Shown: positions 53,397 through 61,754 of the stretch, in pieces | How the letters are laid out: each line of letters starts with the position of its first letter | How positions within the stretch are numbered: position 1 is the first letter of the stretch | IMG/VR virus record: IMGVR_UViG_3300033146_004399 | Location: 1 to 64,000 of that record | Strand: one strand, 5' to 3' | Source of the DNA: a virus | DNA length: 64,000 bases | Notes under the pieces: model-generated | Seen by the model: only the letters and a program-made list of their open reading frames with translations | Database searches by the model: none | Told to the model about the DNA's origin: nothing | Program-made: the position numbers and the translations under genes

Positions 53397-53423
53397 TTCT
53401 CCTATAGTAGGTATTACAGGATT
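53397..53423 (-). other. leftover 5' fragment of the coiled-coil gene upstream of the endonuclease
   Basis: Nine codons read NPVIPTIGE, matching IPVLPSIGE at 52209-52235 on the other side of the endonuclease gene. Codons differ mostly in third positions (CCT/CCG, GTA/GTT, CCT/CCC, GGA/GGC). A CTAAGATAATCC box lies at its upstream edge. Confidence 0.55.
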
Positions 53424-53544
53424 ATCTTAGTAAAAAATAATAAAAAGTGGTATTTTCCAAAGCATATCTTGTTATGAAATGACAGATGATAAAAAAGCTA
53501 AAAAATGCTTACAGACTCCATACTGAAAGTTTTATATTTTTTGA

Positions 53545-53733
53545 ATGGTAACCACTACAACACTCTATGAACAAGCAGACCCGCAGCATATCCCAAAAAA
53601 AGATGATTATGTGGTTATTGATGGGGAAGAATATATAGTACGTTATAATATATTTGAACCTACAAGAGAACAAATTACTATCAGCTTAATGTCTTTAGCT
53701 GAATACAATAAATACCAAAGAAGAAAAAACTAA
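53545..53733 (+). CDS. small unknown protein (62 aa)
   Basis: Encodes MVTTTTLYEQADPQHIPKKD then DYVVIDGEEYIVRYNIFEPT, a compact beta-type protein resembling small head or neck-associated phage proteins of about 60-110 residues. The ribosome site is weak. First gene of the long plus-strand series. Function unknown. Confidence 0.5.
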   Translation: MVTTTTLYEQADPQHIPKKDDYVVIDGEEYIVRYNIFEPTREQITISLMSLAEYNKYQRRKN

Positions 53734-53793
53734 CCTCCTTTTAATCATTTTATTCCTTTCACGTAAAGATAATTTTATAGGAAGGGGGATAAT

Positions 53794-54180
53794 ATGAATG
53801 ATCAAACAGGTATGCTCACACCGCAACAATACCAAGATCAAGTGGCAGCACGGAATGGGCTTAACCAGAGATTAGGTTCAAGTAGTATGCATTATGAGAT
53901 GGGCACAGAAAATCTTAACGTAAATAAAAAAAGTAAATCAACATCTAAATTATTAATAAATATAGCTTTTATGGCGATACTCACTGCTGGGATAGGGGGC
54001 TCATTTGTATCATTTTTTGATATGGATAAATTTGTTTCTTTCCTTGAAGTGTTTGGATATATATGGGCTCCTTTAATCATAGCAGTAGGTGGAGGCAGAG
54101 CTCTAAAGGGCTATACTGAAAAAAAGTATTTAGCTAATAAAAATCAACAACAAATGGACATGACACAACCACCAGTATAA
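53794..54180 (+). CDS. small membrane protein with two transmembrane segments (holin-like topology)
   Basis: 128 residues. A polar, Gln-rich N-terminus of about 52 residues is followed by LLINIAFMAILTAGIGGSFV (about 53-72), a short DMDK turn, and VFGYIWAPLIIAVGGGRAL (about 84-103), then a basic tail. Two membrane helices with a short turn fit a class II holin or another small phage membrane protein. The gene has a strong ribosome site (AGGAAGGGGG) and a CGTAAAGATAATTTTATAG box just upstream, consistent with high late expression. No endolysin gene is seen next to it, so the lysis role is only a suggestion. Confidence 0.6.
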   Translation: MNDQTGMLTPQQYQDQVAARNGLNQRLGSSSMHYEMGTENLNVNKKSKSTSKLLINIAFMAILTAGIGGSFVSFFDMDKFVSFLEVFGYIWAPLIIAVGGGRALKGYTEKKYLANKNQQQMDMTQPPV

Positions 54181-54193
54181 AACGGAGAAGAAA

Positions 54194-54466
54194 ATGAAAT
54201 TTGTAATTTTAATTGAAGAAAGTGGGTATGAACTTAGATATTGGGACGAAGTAAACGAAGAAATAAGAGATTCAATTGTTACATGTTGGGATAAGAATGA
54301 ATTTTATGATAAACTTGTTGAAATGGGTTTTCATATGAGTAAAAGAGTATTAGAGCGTGTGTTCTTTTTGATTGAGGATGGTAAACCATTTGTAGTACTT
54401 TCCTCAGTAAATAATCTAAACCATTTAGACAATCTTCATTATGATGAATTTGTGATAGAAGAATAA
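54194..54466 (+). CDS. small unknown acidic protein (90 aa)
   Basis: Encodes MKFVILIEESGYELRYWDEV at the start; 13 bases after the membrane protein gene, with ribosome site CGGAGAAG. Acidic, with a likely small alpha/beta fold. No family recognised. Confidence 0.5.
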   Translation: MKFVILIEESGYELRYWDEVNEEIRDSIVTCWDKNEFYDKLVEMGFHMSKRVLERVFFLIEDGKPFVVLSSVNNLNHLDNLHYDEFVIEE

Positions 54467-54546
54467 TATTAAGTGAATGGAATCAAGATATTGAACTTGA
54501 TAGTGGAGATATATAACAGAAGAAATAATAATGTTTAAGAGAGGAC

Positions 54547-54807
54547 ATGATGCCGAAAAACATACCATTGAAAATAAAGCCAACAAAAGCAACAACGACT
54601 ATAGCAATATCACAAATTGATTTTTTAAATAAATTTAAAGAAAAATTTAAAAATAAGCAAGTTTATAACTTCTTCATATTTGGAAAAACCACAGTTGGTC
54701 ATGATATATATTTCGAAATACGTTCTATGCGTGTTAATGAGTTTGTATATATGTTGGACGATTTTTCTATTCGCTGGAAGCACATAACTGATAGGAGGTA
54801 TAAATAA
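54547..54807 (+). CDS. small unknown protein (86 aa)
   Basis: Starts at ATG 54547 (or the next ATG, 54550) after AAGAGAGGAC: MMPKNIPLKIKPTKATTTIA. Its end overlaps the start of the following gene by one base. A shortened, decayed copy of its first codons recurs at 55407, showing that this stretch was duplicated. Function unknown. Confidence 0.5.
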   Translation: MMPKNIPLKIKPTKATTTIAISQIDFLNKFKEKFKNKQVYNFFIFGKTTVGHDIYFEIRSMRVNEFVYMLDDFSIRWKHITDRRYK

Positions 54808-55070
54808 TGTTATACGAGGATACTGAAACTGCCAGATTATTTTTAATGTTAAAACCTTTAACCGGAGTGAAAAGTCATTTATATAGTTGCATAGAAATAT
54901 CACGTAAAAATAAAGTTAAATATTCGCAAGTTGGTATGCATTGGATAAATCAAGGGTTAAGAGAGGGTATTTTAACAGAAGTAGAAGTAGATGATGCTTT
55001 GGGTAAATTACATGGTAAAAAGATATTTAAACATCTTTTTAAAAATAAACCGTCTAAGGAACGGGAATGA
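54807..55070 (+). CDS. small unknown protein, possible winged-helix-like (87 aa)
   Basis: Encodes MLYEDTETARLFLMLKPLTG, then CIEISRKNKVKYSQVGMHWI and NQGLREGILTEVEVDDALGK. The helix-rich middle could be a small DNA-binding fold, but this is uncertain. It overlaps both neighbours by 1-4 bases. The segment KSHLYS recurs in the decayed copy at 55407-55517. Confidence 0.45.
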   Translation: MLYEDTETARLFLMLKPLTGVKSHLYSCIEISRKNKVKYSQVGMHWINQGLREGILTEVEVDDALGKLHGKKIFKHLFKNKPSKERE

Positions 55071-55318
55071 AAAGTAAATATATAAATAAAATATGTTTTG
55101 ATAGTATTGGAAAGGATTATAAAAATAAATCAGATTATATGGTTATTACTAGTATAGAGAAGAAAGAAAATAGTATGGTGAGAATAGAAGGTATCTATTT
55201 TAATGGTAAAGAGTTTAATAGATATATGCCATTAAATCTTTTGTATAAAAAGTTAAAAATATTAGATCCACCGCCTTCTCATTTAATAAAAGAATTTATA
55301 AAGAGGATATTTATATAA
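55067..55318 (+). CDS. small unknown protein, copy 1 of a duplicated gene (83 aa)
   Basis: MKSKYINKICFDSIGKDYKN at the start and LDPPPSHLIKEFIKRIFI at the end. The gene at 55520-55768 has the same start (MKSKYLNKIC) and an identical 18-residue end, so they are tandem duplicates. The middle has diverged. Function unknown. Confidence 0.5.
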   Translation: MKSKYINKICFDSIGKDYKNKSDYMVITSIEKKENSMVRIEGIYFNGKEFNRYMPLNLLYKKLKILDPPPSHLIKEFIKRIFI

Positions 55319-55519
55319 TAGAAAAAATGAAAGATATAATAACACTATGTGGCTTCCAGTGGAGTAAAGCCCAAGAAATAATAATAACAGTATTTAAGAG
55401 GATATAATGCCGAAAAATATACCATGGAAAATAAAACTTTTAGACGGAACGAAAAGTCATTTATATAGTAAGAAAATAATCAAAACATTTTTTCAAGAGA
55501 AATTATTCAAGGGATAGAA
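55319..55519 (+). pseudogene. decayed duplicate of the 54.5-55.1 kb genes
   Basis: Contains a short fused ORF (55407-55517) that joins the start of the 54547 gene (MPKNIPWKIK) to a piece of the 54807 gene (GTKSHLYS) and then stops. The leader AAATAATAAT...TTTAAGAGGATATAATG also matches the upstream region of the 54547 gene. Internal deletion after segmental duplication explains it. Confidence 0.6.
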
Positions 55520-55768
55520 GTGAAAAGTAAATATTTAAATAAAATATGTATTGATAATAATATTAGTAAAAATAATAGATCAGGTTATATATTTATTATT
55601 AATATAAAGAATAAAAAAAATAATATGATTATGTTAAAAGGGGTTTATCTTGATGGTAAAAAGTTTCAAAACAATATATCATTAAATATTTTATACAAAA
55701 AAGTAGAAATATTAGATCCGCCGCCTTCTCATTTAATAAAAGAGTTTATAAAGAGGATATTTATATGA
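55520..55768 (+). CDS. small unknown protein, copy 2 of a duplicated gene (82 aa)
   Basis: Starts at GTG 55520 just after GGATAGAA: MKSKYLNKICIDNNISKNNR, ending with the same LDPPPSHLIKEFIKRIFI as the 55067 gene. The 3' ends are also nearly identical in DNA. Its stop overlaps the next ATG (ATGATA). Confidence 0.5.
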   Translation: MKSKYLNKICIDNNISKNNRSGYIFIINIKNKKNNMIMLKGVYLDGKKFQNNISLNILYKKVEILDPPPSHLIKEFIKRIFI

Positions 55769-56142
55769 TAATTAAAAAATCAGACTTTAACACAAAAATG
55801 TTTAGCACCCTATTTAATCCTAATGTGGGGTCTTCACATAAAGGTGATAGGTTTGTTACTTATGTATTAGAAATGAACAAATTATTTGTAGATGGGAGTT
55901 TTAGTTTAGGAAAGGCGATAAGTACTATCGATTTTAAATCTGATATAGTTAAAATATCTAATTACGAATATTTAGAAATAGATTTAAACAGGATTTCATG
56001 TTTAGGTATGATGAGTTTAAATGGTGATGAGAAAATAAGGTGTTTCATTGATATTCACCCCAGTGAAGTTGAAAATATATTTTATATATCTGTCATGATA
56101 ACCAGTACTGGTTATACAGTAAATGGAATATATAAAGTATGA
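55765..56142 (+). CDS. small unknown protein (125 aa)
   Basis: MIIKKSDFNTKMFSTLFNPN, mixed alpha/beta with alternating hydrophobic residues and an end ITSTGYTVNGIYKV. Overlaps both neighbours by 4 nt, as in a coupled operon. No family recognised. Confidence 0.5.
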   Translation: MIIKKSDFNTKMFSTLFNPNVGSSHKGDRFVTYVLEMNKLFVDGSFSLGKAISTIDFKSDIVKISNYEYLEIDLNRISCLGMMSLNGDEKIRCFIDIHPSEVENIFYISVMITSTGYTVNGIYKV

Positions 56143-56435
56143 AATTTAATGATTTAAAAGTAGGTATGGTAGTAGGCGAAGTAGTATTTAAAGACGATCC
56201 TCAAACAAGTACCTATTATACAATTAAAATTATTAATAGCATTAAAGATGGAAGAGCAGATATAACAGTTTATGGTTATTCTGAAGATGGTGGAGAGTAT
56301 CACTTTTTTACGGGGAAGTTACCTAAAACTGGAGGACTTAAAGATTTTGGTCTCTCCAGAAATATAAATGATTTTGGCGATGACGATAAAATGGAATTTA
56401 TTAAAGCAGTATTTGAGAGTAATTCAAGATGGTAG
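56139..56435 (+). CDS. small unknown protein, MKFxDLKxGM type (98 aa)
   Basis: Opens MKFNDLKVGMVVGEVVFKDD and continues as a likely beta barrel (TYYTIKIINSIKDGRADITV). The opening resembles the 92-residue protein at 42055-42333. Overlaps the previous gene by 4 nt and the next by 7 nt. Function unknown. Confidence 0.5.
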   Translation: MKFNDLKVGMVVGEVVFKDDPQTSTYYTIKIINSIKDGRADITVYGYSEDGGEYHFFTGKLPKTGGLKDFGLSRNINDFGDDDKMEFIKAVFESNSRW

Positions 56436-56656
56436 GAATAGTTGGATTAAAGGGTAATTTTACAATATTTGAATTTTATAATGATACTATATATAGTGAT
56501 TATAAAGTATTATTTACAGTATTGAATAAATATCAAGTATCTAACCTAAGAAATAGAAAGGATTTTAAAGATATTATACATCTCGAGTTCAATGATGAAT
56601 TTGATAATAAAACATTTATAAGAAAATTATTTCGTTCAAAGGAATATGATGATTAG
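56429..56656 (+). CDS. small unknown protein (75 aa)
   Basis: MVGIVGLKGNFTIFEFYNDT at the start; basic, beta then alpha. It overlaps the preceding gene by 7 nt. No family recognised. Confidence 0.45.
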   Translation: MVGIVGLKGNFTIFEFYNDTIYSDYKVLFTVLNKYQVSNLRNRKDFKDIIHLEFNDEFDNKTFIRKLFRSKEYDD

Positions 56657-56753
56657 AATATGTAATTCTGATAGTGAGAAATATATAGATTCTAATCTTC
56701 CACTTAACAAATGTAAGAGTATCACATGGAAAATGAAAATTTATGAACATTAA
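56649..56753 (+). CDS. very small ORF between coupled genes (34 aa)
   Basis: ATG at 56649 overlaps the end of the previous gene by 8 nt, and the TAA at 56751-56753 lies 11 nt into the next gene. Encodes MIRICNSDSEKYIDSNLPLN and ends CKSITWKMKIYEH. It fills the only gap in this run of overlapping genes, which favours a real gene; there is no other support. Confidence 0.35.
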   Translation: MIRICNSDSEKYIDSNLPLNKCKSITWKMKIYEH

Positions 56754-56931
56754 TTATTATAAAAGTGATATAGTTAAACGTTCTCCAGGAGCTCGTGGTA
56801 CAATTGTTGGTTCTGAAATGTTTTTCTATACTAAAGACGAAGATTATAGAGTCATTAAACATACTGTTAAGACAGTAGTAGATTTAAAGCGTTTCATTAA
56901 AAAAGTGAATGCTAAAGAGGTAATATTATGA
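56743..56931 (+). CDS. small unknown basic protein (62 aa)
   Basis: MNINYYKSDIVKRSPGARGT then IVGSEMFFYTKDEDYRVIKH, a basic, mostly beta protein. Overlaps the next gene by 4 nt (ATGA). Function unknown. Confidence 0.45.
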   Translation: MNINYYKSDIVKRSPGARGTIVGSEMFFYTKDEDYRVIKHTVKTVVDLKRFIKKVNAKEVIL

Positions 56932-57206
56932 TAGAGTGGAAAACAATACATGAAGACTCACGGTATAGAGAATTTCGGGGTATTATTGGTGATAAAACTA
57001 TTTTACATTTAGAATGTCAAAAAAATAAAGATGGTAGCTGGTCTATATTTATTATAAGTAGAAAAATATCAAATTTTAAAATGATATCTTGGAACAATAG
57101 ATGGAATAAAGATAAAGTATTAGCTTATGTATGGGAAAAAGCTCAAGAAAACGGTGAAATAAGAGATTTAATATTTGATATGATATTCAACGGAGGAATA
57201 CAATGA
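56928..57206 (+). CDS. small unknown protein (92 aa)
   Basis: MIEWKTIHEDSRYREFRGII at the start, Trp-rich in the middle (ISWNNRWNKDKVLAYVWEKA). It overlaps both neighbours by 4 nt; AAAGAGGTAA precedes the start. No family recognised. Confidence 0.45.
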   Translation: MIEWKTIHEDSRYREFRGIIGDKTILHLECQKNKDGSWSIFIISRKISNFKMISWNNRWNKDKVLAYVWEKAQENGEIRDLIFDMIFNGGIQ

Positions 57207-57826
57207 AATTAGAAAATGCAGTAGGTGAAACACAGTTATATGAAGCAAAAATAAAGAAATTATTATTACTTGATATAGATGATACTATAGTAAGTGCTAG
57301 AAATATTTACATATATAAAAAAATGCCTAATGGTAGAGAGATGGCTTTAACACCTGAAGAATTTTCTAAGGAAAATGTAAATTCAGAAACTAATCATTTA
57401 TATGACTTTAGGGAATTCAAAGATGCAGAAATTGTTAAAAATTCCATTCGTACTGGTAAACCTATATTACATGTCCTTCAGTATATGGATCATATGATTA
57501 CTAAAGGTTATAAAATAGGTATACTTACAGCACGTGGTATGGAGCCAGTTATTCGGGACACTCTTCAGTCTTGGTTAATGTATAAGAAGAGAGGTAAATT
57601 GAGAGCTATAGGTGCTAAACTTAAAGAAGTATTTGCTATCAGTGATGAGATTAAAAATTATGATGGTGATACATCATTTGTAAAGAAAGCTAATGTAATT
57701 AAGAGCTTAGTTAAAAAATATCATAAAATTATTTTTATAGATGATGATATAAAAAATATAAATGCAGTAAATGATTTAAGACTTCGTGGTGTGGTATCAA
57801 AACATATTAATGACGTAACATTCTAA
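57203..57826 (+). CDS. HAD-superfamily phosphatase-like protein
   Basis: A 207-residue protein. Motif I LLLLDIDDTIV at 20-30 with nucleophile Asp24 and acid/base Asp26, motif II GILTARGM near 109-116 (Thr), a Lys in KKANVIKSL near 169, and motif III KIIFIDDDIKN near 176-186. This is a full HAD set, in the style of phage polynucleotide 3'-phosphatase or 5'-nucleotidase domains. A longer cap insert lies between motifs I and II (residues 35-100). Likely substrates are nucleotides or nucleic-acid ends. It is flanked by coupled small genes (4-nt overlap before, 1-nt after). Confidence 0.75.
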   Translation: MKLENAVGETQLYEAKIKKLLLLDIDDTIVSARNIYIYKKMPNGREMALTPEEFSKENVNSETNHLYDFREFKDAEIVKNSIRTGKPILHVLQYMDHMITKGYKIGILTARGMEPVIRDTLQSWLMYKKRGKLRAIGAKLKEVFAISDEIKNYDGDTSFVKKANVIKSLVKKYHKIIFIDDDIKNINAVNDLRLRGVVSKHINDVTF

Positions 57827-58092
57827 TGATTGAATTATTTCAGGTATATACCAATGACGGTAAAGATTTATATATCCCTATATTGATAAAACAGATTCAT
57901 GTAGGAGTAAAAATATTTGTTTATAAATATAAAAGTTTCGTTAAAAAATGGGTGTTATCAAGTGTTTTATATGACACAGAAAACGAATTTAATAAGTATA
58001 CAACTAAATATAAAGGAAGTATAGATTATCATAAATTATTTAAATGTGTGTTTATTTATGAAAACAAAACTGAGTATGGAGATATGATATAA
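57826..58092 (+). CDS. small unknown protein (88 aa)
   Basis: MIELFQVYTNDGKDLYIPIL, a basic small protein; its start overlaps the phosphatase gene stop (TAATG). No family recognised. Confidence 0.45.
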   Translation: MIELFQVYTNDGKDLYIPILIKQIHVGVKIFVYKYKSFVKKWVLSSVLYDTENEFNKYTTKYKGSIDYHKLFKCVFIYENKTEYGDMI

Positions 58093-58143
58093 AATTTGTT
58101 ATTTTTAATGGCAAATTATTAAGATAAGCAGAGAGGTATAAAA

Positions 58144-58818
58144 ATGAAAGAAAAAATGTTAAGATTATATGAAGATTGGGAACGATCACAAGATATCAGT
58201 AAAGTAAGAGAAGCAAGACGAGCACTAAAAGCTTCACAAACAAATCCTGCTCACTTTAGTAAAGTTGGTAAGATGATGGGTTTAGATGGTTCAAGATTTA
58301 ATAAATATTTCGAGGAGTCTAAATCTGAATTTTCTGATAATGTGTTTGCAGCTAAAAGAGCAGCAGCAACATTTATTCTTGAGGCTAAGGATATAGAAGT
58401 TGCAAAGCCTATAACTGCTCTTGGTATAGATAATTTTGCTCTTGCTTATGAACCAGTAACTAGCGGAGGTAGTAAGTCTATGACTTCCCATATTGAAGCT
58501 GGTACAGCAAATGGAACTGTAACAAAAATTCTTAGAGCTATTGTTGGTGGTAACATACAGCTGGCATCTGCTCTCACTATGGCAGCTTGGGGACATTTAT
58601 CTATAGGTGATCGAAACACTATATTAAATTTAGCTAAAGTGCATGGGCAGTACAATATAGGGTCTGATGTTGATAAAGATGCTGGTAACACAGTATTTTA
58701 TGGTGTTGAAGCAAAAGATGAAATTAAGAAAAAAGGTGATGTATCTAAAAATGAATTTTTAGCAATGGCTTTTCCTATGGCTGATCCACAACATACAAAA
58801 ATATATGGTGAGAAATAG
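58144..58818 (+). CDS. unknown protein (224 aa)
   Basis: MKEKMLRLYEDWERSQDISK leads an N-terminal helical part with KASQTNPAHFSKVGKMMGLD, followed by an Ala/Gly/Thr-rich region (LRAIVGGNIQLASALTMAAW). Composition and codon use are richer in G+C than the genes around it. TTAAGATAAGC and AGAGAGGTATAAAA lie upstream of the start, giving it a promoter-like box and ribosome site of its own. I do not recognise it; an abundant virion or DNA-associated protein would fit. Confidence 0.5.
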   Translation: MKEKMLRLYEDWERSQDISKVREARRALKASQTNPAHFSKVGKMMGLDGSRFNKYFEESKSEFSDNVFAAKRAAATFILEAKDIEVAKPITALGIDNFALAYEPVTSGGSKSMTSHIEAGTANGTVTKILRAIVGGNIQLASALTMAAWGHLSIGDRNTILNLAKVHGQYNIGSDVDKDAGNTVFYGVEAKDEIKKKGDVSKNEFLAMAFPMADPQHTKIYGEK

Positions 58819-58976
58819 TAATAATTTTACCATTTTTACTATGGAGGCGAAGACTATTAAAAATTTTAACGATGAATTGGTAGATATACGGAAATATATA
58901 AATATTATATAAGTAAAAAATAGTACAAAAATAAGCATATTTATTCTTAAGTTGATCTATATTTAAGGGGTAAAAA

Positions 58977-59321
58977 ATGGAAATGTTTAATAAAGATGGT
59001 GATCCAACTAAAGAATTTTTTGTATTTTTAAAATATAATACTATACCTTCAACTGAAGTTAAATTATTAGAATCAGACATAATGCTATATAATGATTTTT
59101 CTAGTAAAATGAGATTATTAACAAAATATGTTAATAATGATGATGATAGAATGAAAGTTATCTCGTCCTCATTGTTTTCTATGTTTGGTTATAGTAGACA
59201 CTATTGCAGTATGACTGGTTCACCTATAATCGGGAAGTATTTCAAAATTAATGGTAAAGTTGTAAGTCGTGAAGCCTATGAGTCATATAAAATAATTCAA
59301 GAAATTGAGGATAAATATTAA
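58977..59321 (+). CDS. small unknown protein with conserved-looking C-terminus (114 aa)
   Basis: MEMFNKDGDPTKEFFVFLKY at the start and RHYCSMTGSPIIGKYFKING then KVVSREAYESYKII at the end. The C-x-x-TG-x-PI-x-GK-Y segment looks like half of a zinc or nucleotide site, but I cannot name the family. TTTAAGGGGT is the ribosome site. The endonuclease gene follows after one base. Confidence 0.5.
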   Translation: MEMFNKDGDPTKEFFVFLKYNTIPSTEVKLLESDIMLYNDFSSKMRLLTKYVNNDDDRMKVISSSLFSMFGYSRHYCSMTGSPIIGKYFKINGKVVSREAYESYKIIQEIEDKY

Positions 59322-59322
59322 A

Positions 59323-61041
59323 ATGACTATTGAAATTGATAATAAATTTGTAGAATACAATCATGATTTATTATTAGAAGATAAAAATAAAAAACGAAAT
59401 AAATTTACATATGATAACAAATCAATTTCAGTAACAAATAGAATGCAATTTTATTGTTCTAAGTGTGGCAAAACCGTAAATACTATATTTAGATACTATA
59501 ATGATTCTTTTGTAACTTTATGCAAAAATTGTAAAAAAGAATCAACTATGATAAAAAATTATGGTGTAAAATCTAATTTTTCTCGTGAAAAAGTTTTAAA
59601 CAAAATAAAACAAACTAATTTAAAACGATATGGTGTTGAAAATCCTTTTCAGTCTGAAGAAATAAAAGAGAAGATAAAGCAAACTAATTTAAAAAAATAC
59701 GGACATGTTCATGCGATGAACAATGATAATATAAAAAATAAATGTAAAGCAACTCAATTTAAAAATAATAATGGGAAATTTGCTTTTAACAGTAAAAAAC
59801 AAGAATTGACTATGATTAAAAAATATGATGTCAAACATGCTTTACAGAACAAAGAAGTTTGCCAGAAACAAAAAGAAATAATGATTAGCAAATATGGCAA
59901 CAAAAATAATTTTAATAAAATTAAAAAAACAAATTTAAAACGATATGGTGTTGAAAATCAATTTAATAGAAATTCTATAAAACAACGAATAGCAAAACAA
60001 AAAAAAATAAATTTTTTTAAATATTTAAAAAAACGAAATGAAAATATAGTTCCATTGTTTAATATTGAAGAATATACTAATGTTAGTTTAAGCTATAAAT
60101 GGCAATGTAACAAATGTAATACTAAATTTAAAGACAATATAGATGACGGTCATATACCTAGATGTCCTACTTGTTTTCCTAAATACAAATCTAAACCTGA
60201 AAAAGAAATTACTGAGTGGATTAAATCTTTAAACATTTCTAACATCATTGAAAATGACAGATCTATTTTAAGCGGTAAAGAGTTAGACATTTATTTACCT
60301 GATTATAATCTAGCTATTGAATTTAATGGACTTTACTGGCATTCAGAATTAAATGGTAAAGACAGAAATTATCATTTTAATAAAACTATTGAATGTGAGA
60401 AACAAGGTATACAATTGCTTCATATATTTGAAGATGAATGGATCGATAAACAGAATATTATAAAGAATATAATTAAAGTTAAATTAGGTTTAATAGATAA
60501 AAAAATATCTGCTAACGAGTGCACAATAAAAGAAATAGATAATCAAGAAGACTTTTTAAATGTAAACCACGTACAAGGATATATACCTGCTGAAATAAAT
60601 ATAGGTTTATATCATGAAGAAGAATTGGTTGGTCTTCTTACGTTTAGTAAATTTAGATATAATGAAGATTATGACTGGGAAATACTTAGATGTGTTGATA
60701 GATTAGATACACATGTGGTCGGTGGGTTTGCTAAAATATTGAAATATTTTACAAATAAATACAAAGGTAGTATAATAGCATACTCAGACAGAAGATTATG
60801 CAGTGTGAATATATATGAAAATAATGGATTTATGAAATTAAAATTTACCAGGCCAAGGTGTTATTATTTAAATAATAATAATTATTTTATACGCTACAAC
60901 AGACAACAATTTCAAAAACATAAACTAGATACTTTTGATCCTTCGTTAACAGAATGGCAAAATATGCAGTTAAATGGTTGGGATAGAATATGGGATGTTG
61001 GCAACAATATATTTATATATAAAGGAGAACTATATGTCTAA
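59323..61041 (+). CDS. KYG-repeat homing endonuclease-like protein (572 aa), probably intact
   Basis: I take ATG 59323 rather than the upstream TTG 59305, giving 572 residues (MTIEIDNKFVEYNHDLLLED). Zinc ribbon FYCSKCGKTV and LCKNCKKES, then KYGV-type repeats to about residue 225, a second Zn segment (WQCNKCNTKFKDN, PRCPTCFPK), then the nuclease core: DIYLPDYNLAIEFNGLYWHS, ECEKQGIQLLHIFEDEW. The last part (YIPAEINIGLYHEEELVGLL, GGFAKILKYF, CSVNIYENNGFMKL) has an acetyltransferase-like order and ends LTEWQNMQLNGWDRIWDVGN. It is a full-length relative of the 40468-42060 gene. It inserted between two small genes and overlaps the next one by 8 nt. Confidence 0.75.
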   Translation: MTIEIDNKFVEYNHDLLLEDKNKKRNKFTYDNKSISVTNRMQFYCSKCGKTVNTIFRYYNDSFVTLCKNCKKESTMIKNYGVKSNFSREKVLNKIKQTNLKRYGVENPFQSEEIKEKIKQTNLKKYGHVHAMNNDNIKNKCKATQFKNNNGKFAFNSKKQELTMIKKYDVKHALQNKEVCQKQKEIMISKYGNKNNFNKIKKTNLKRYGVENQFNRNSIKQRIAKQKKINFFKYLKKRNENIVPLFNIEEYTNVSLSYKWQCNKCNTKFKDNIDDGHIPRCPTCFPKYKSKPEKEITEWIKSLNISNIIENDRSILSGKELDIYLPDYNLAIEFNGLYWHSELNGKDRNYHFNKTIECEKQGIQLLHIFEDEWIDKQNIIKNIIKVKLGLIDKKISANECTIKEIDNQEDFLNVNHVQGYIPAEINIGLYHEEELVGLLTFSKFRYNEDYDWEILRCVDRLDTHVVGGFAKILKYFTNKYKGSIIAYSDRRLCSVNIYENNGFMKLKFTRPRCYYLNNNNYFIRYNRQQFQKHKLDTFDPSLTEWQNMQLNGWDRIWDVGNNIFIYKGELYV

Positions 61042-61651
61042 TTATACAATGGATGACTTACTTGATGAATGTTTATATGGTAAAAAGAAAAAAAAGAAAA
61101 AGAAAATCAAAAAAATAATAGAAACAAAAGTAAATGTAAAAGAAATACTAGGTGAAGCTGAGGATAAAGATAAGGCTGAAAATGAAAAAACAGCTGATGA
61201 TGCCTCTACTCTTGATGCTAAAGATGCTACAGCTGAAAAATCGAAAGAAGACGCTGATAAAAAAGAATTAAAAGGTGATTTAGTAATGACTATCTCTTTA
61301 ACTATTTCAAACTCTAATCAAGGTAAGTTAGAAATTGGTGAGGAAGAATACGCGTCTATAACTAATATAAATTCGCTCTTAAGTCTTTACGATATTGATA
61401 CTAAAAATCTTATAGACCCTGAAAAGGCTACAGATACACTTACGTTAACTATTGAGGAACAGGTATCAAAATCAGATAAAAATAATATAGCATTAGTAAT
61501 GCGTTCTAACGTAGATGGAACTCTCTCTATTAATATTCTTATAAATGAAATGGGTCAACCATTTGATAATATAGAAGCAGCAATAGTATATTTTAACCAA
61601 CAATACCAAAATAATATTTTAAATATTATTAATAAAGAAGTCAGAGCTTAG
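61034..61651 (+). CDS. unknown protein with Lys-rich and acidic N-terminal region (205 aa)
   Basis: ATG 61034 is chosen because AAAGGAGAAC precedes it; the frame is open further upstream but lies inside the endonuclease gene. MSNYTMDDLLDECLYGKKKK is followed by a Lys run, an acidic Ala/Glu/Asp-rich stretch (residues 40-85) and a folded C-terminal domain (VMTISLTISNSNQGKLEIGE, VDGTLSINILINEMGQPFDN). The charge-segregated N-terminus suggests nucleic-acid or partner binding. Function unknown. Confidence 0.5.
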   Translation: MSNYTMDDLLDECLYGKKKKKKKKIKKIIETKVNVKEILGEAEDKDKAENEKTADDASTLDAKDATAEKSKEDADKKELKGDLVMTISLTISNSNQGKLEIGEEEYASITNINSLLSLYDIDTKNLIDPEKATDTLTLTIEEQVSKSDKNNIALVMRSNVDGTLSINILINEMGQPFDNIEAAIVYFNQQYQNNILNIINKEVRA

Positions 61652-61754
61652 TGTTAAATTACATTATTATTAAAAAAGAAAAAATAAAAGTTAATTCAAT
61701 AGATGGTATAGTTATCAAAATCTTTCAGAATTTCAATGTATTGAATATTGCTAA

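Noticed and set aside
60974-61033. Upstream extension of the 61034 gene
   Set aside because: The extra residues lie inside the conserved end of the endonuclease gene; AAAGGAGAAC directly before ATG 61034 marks the real start.
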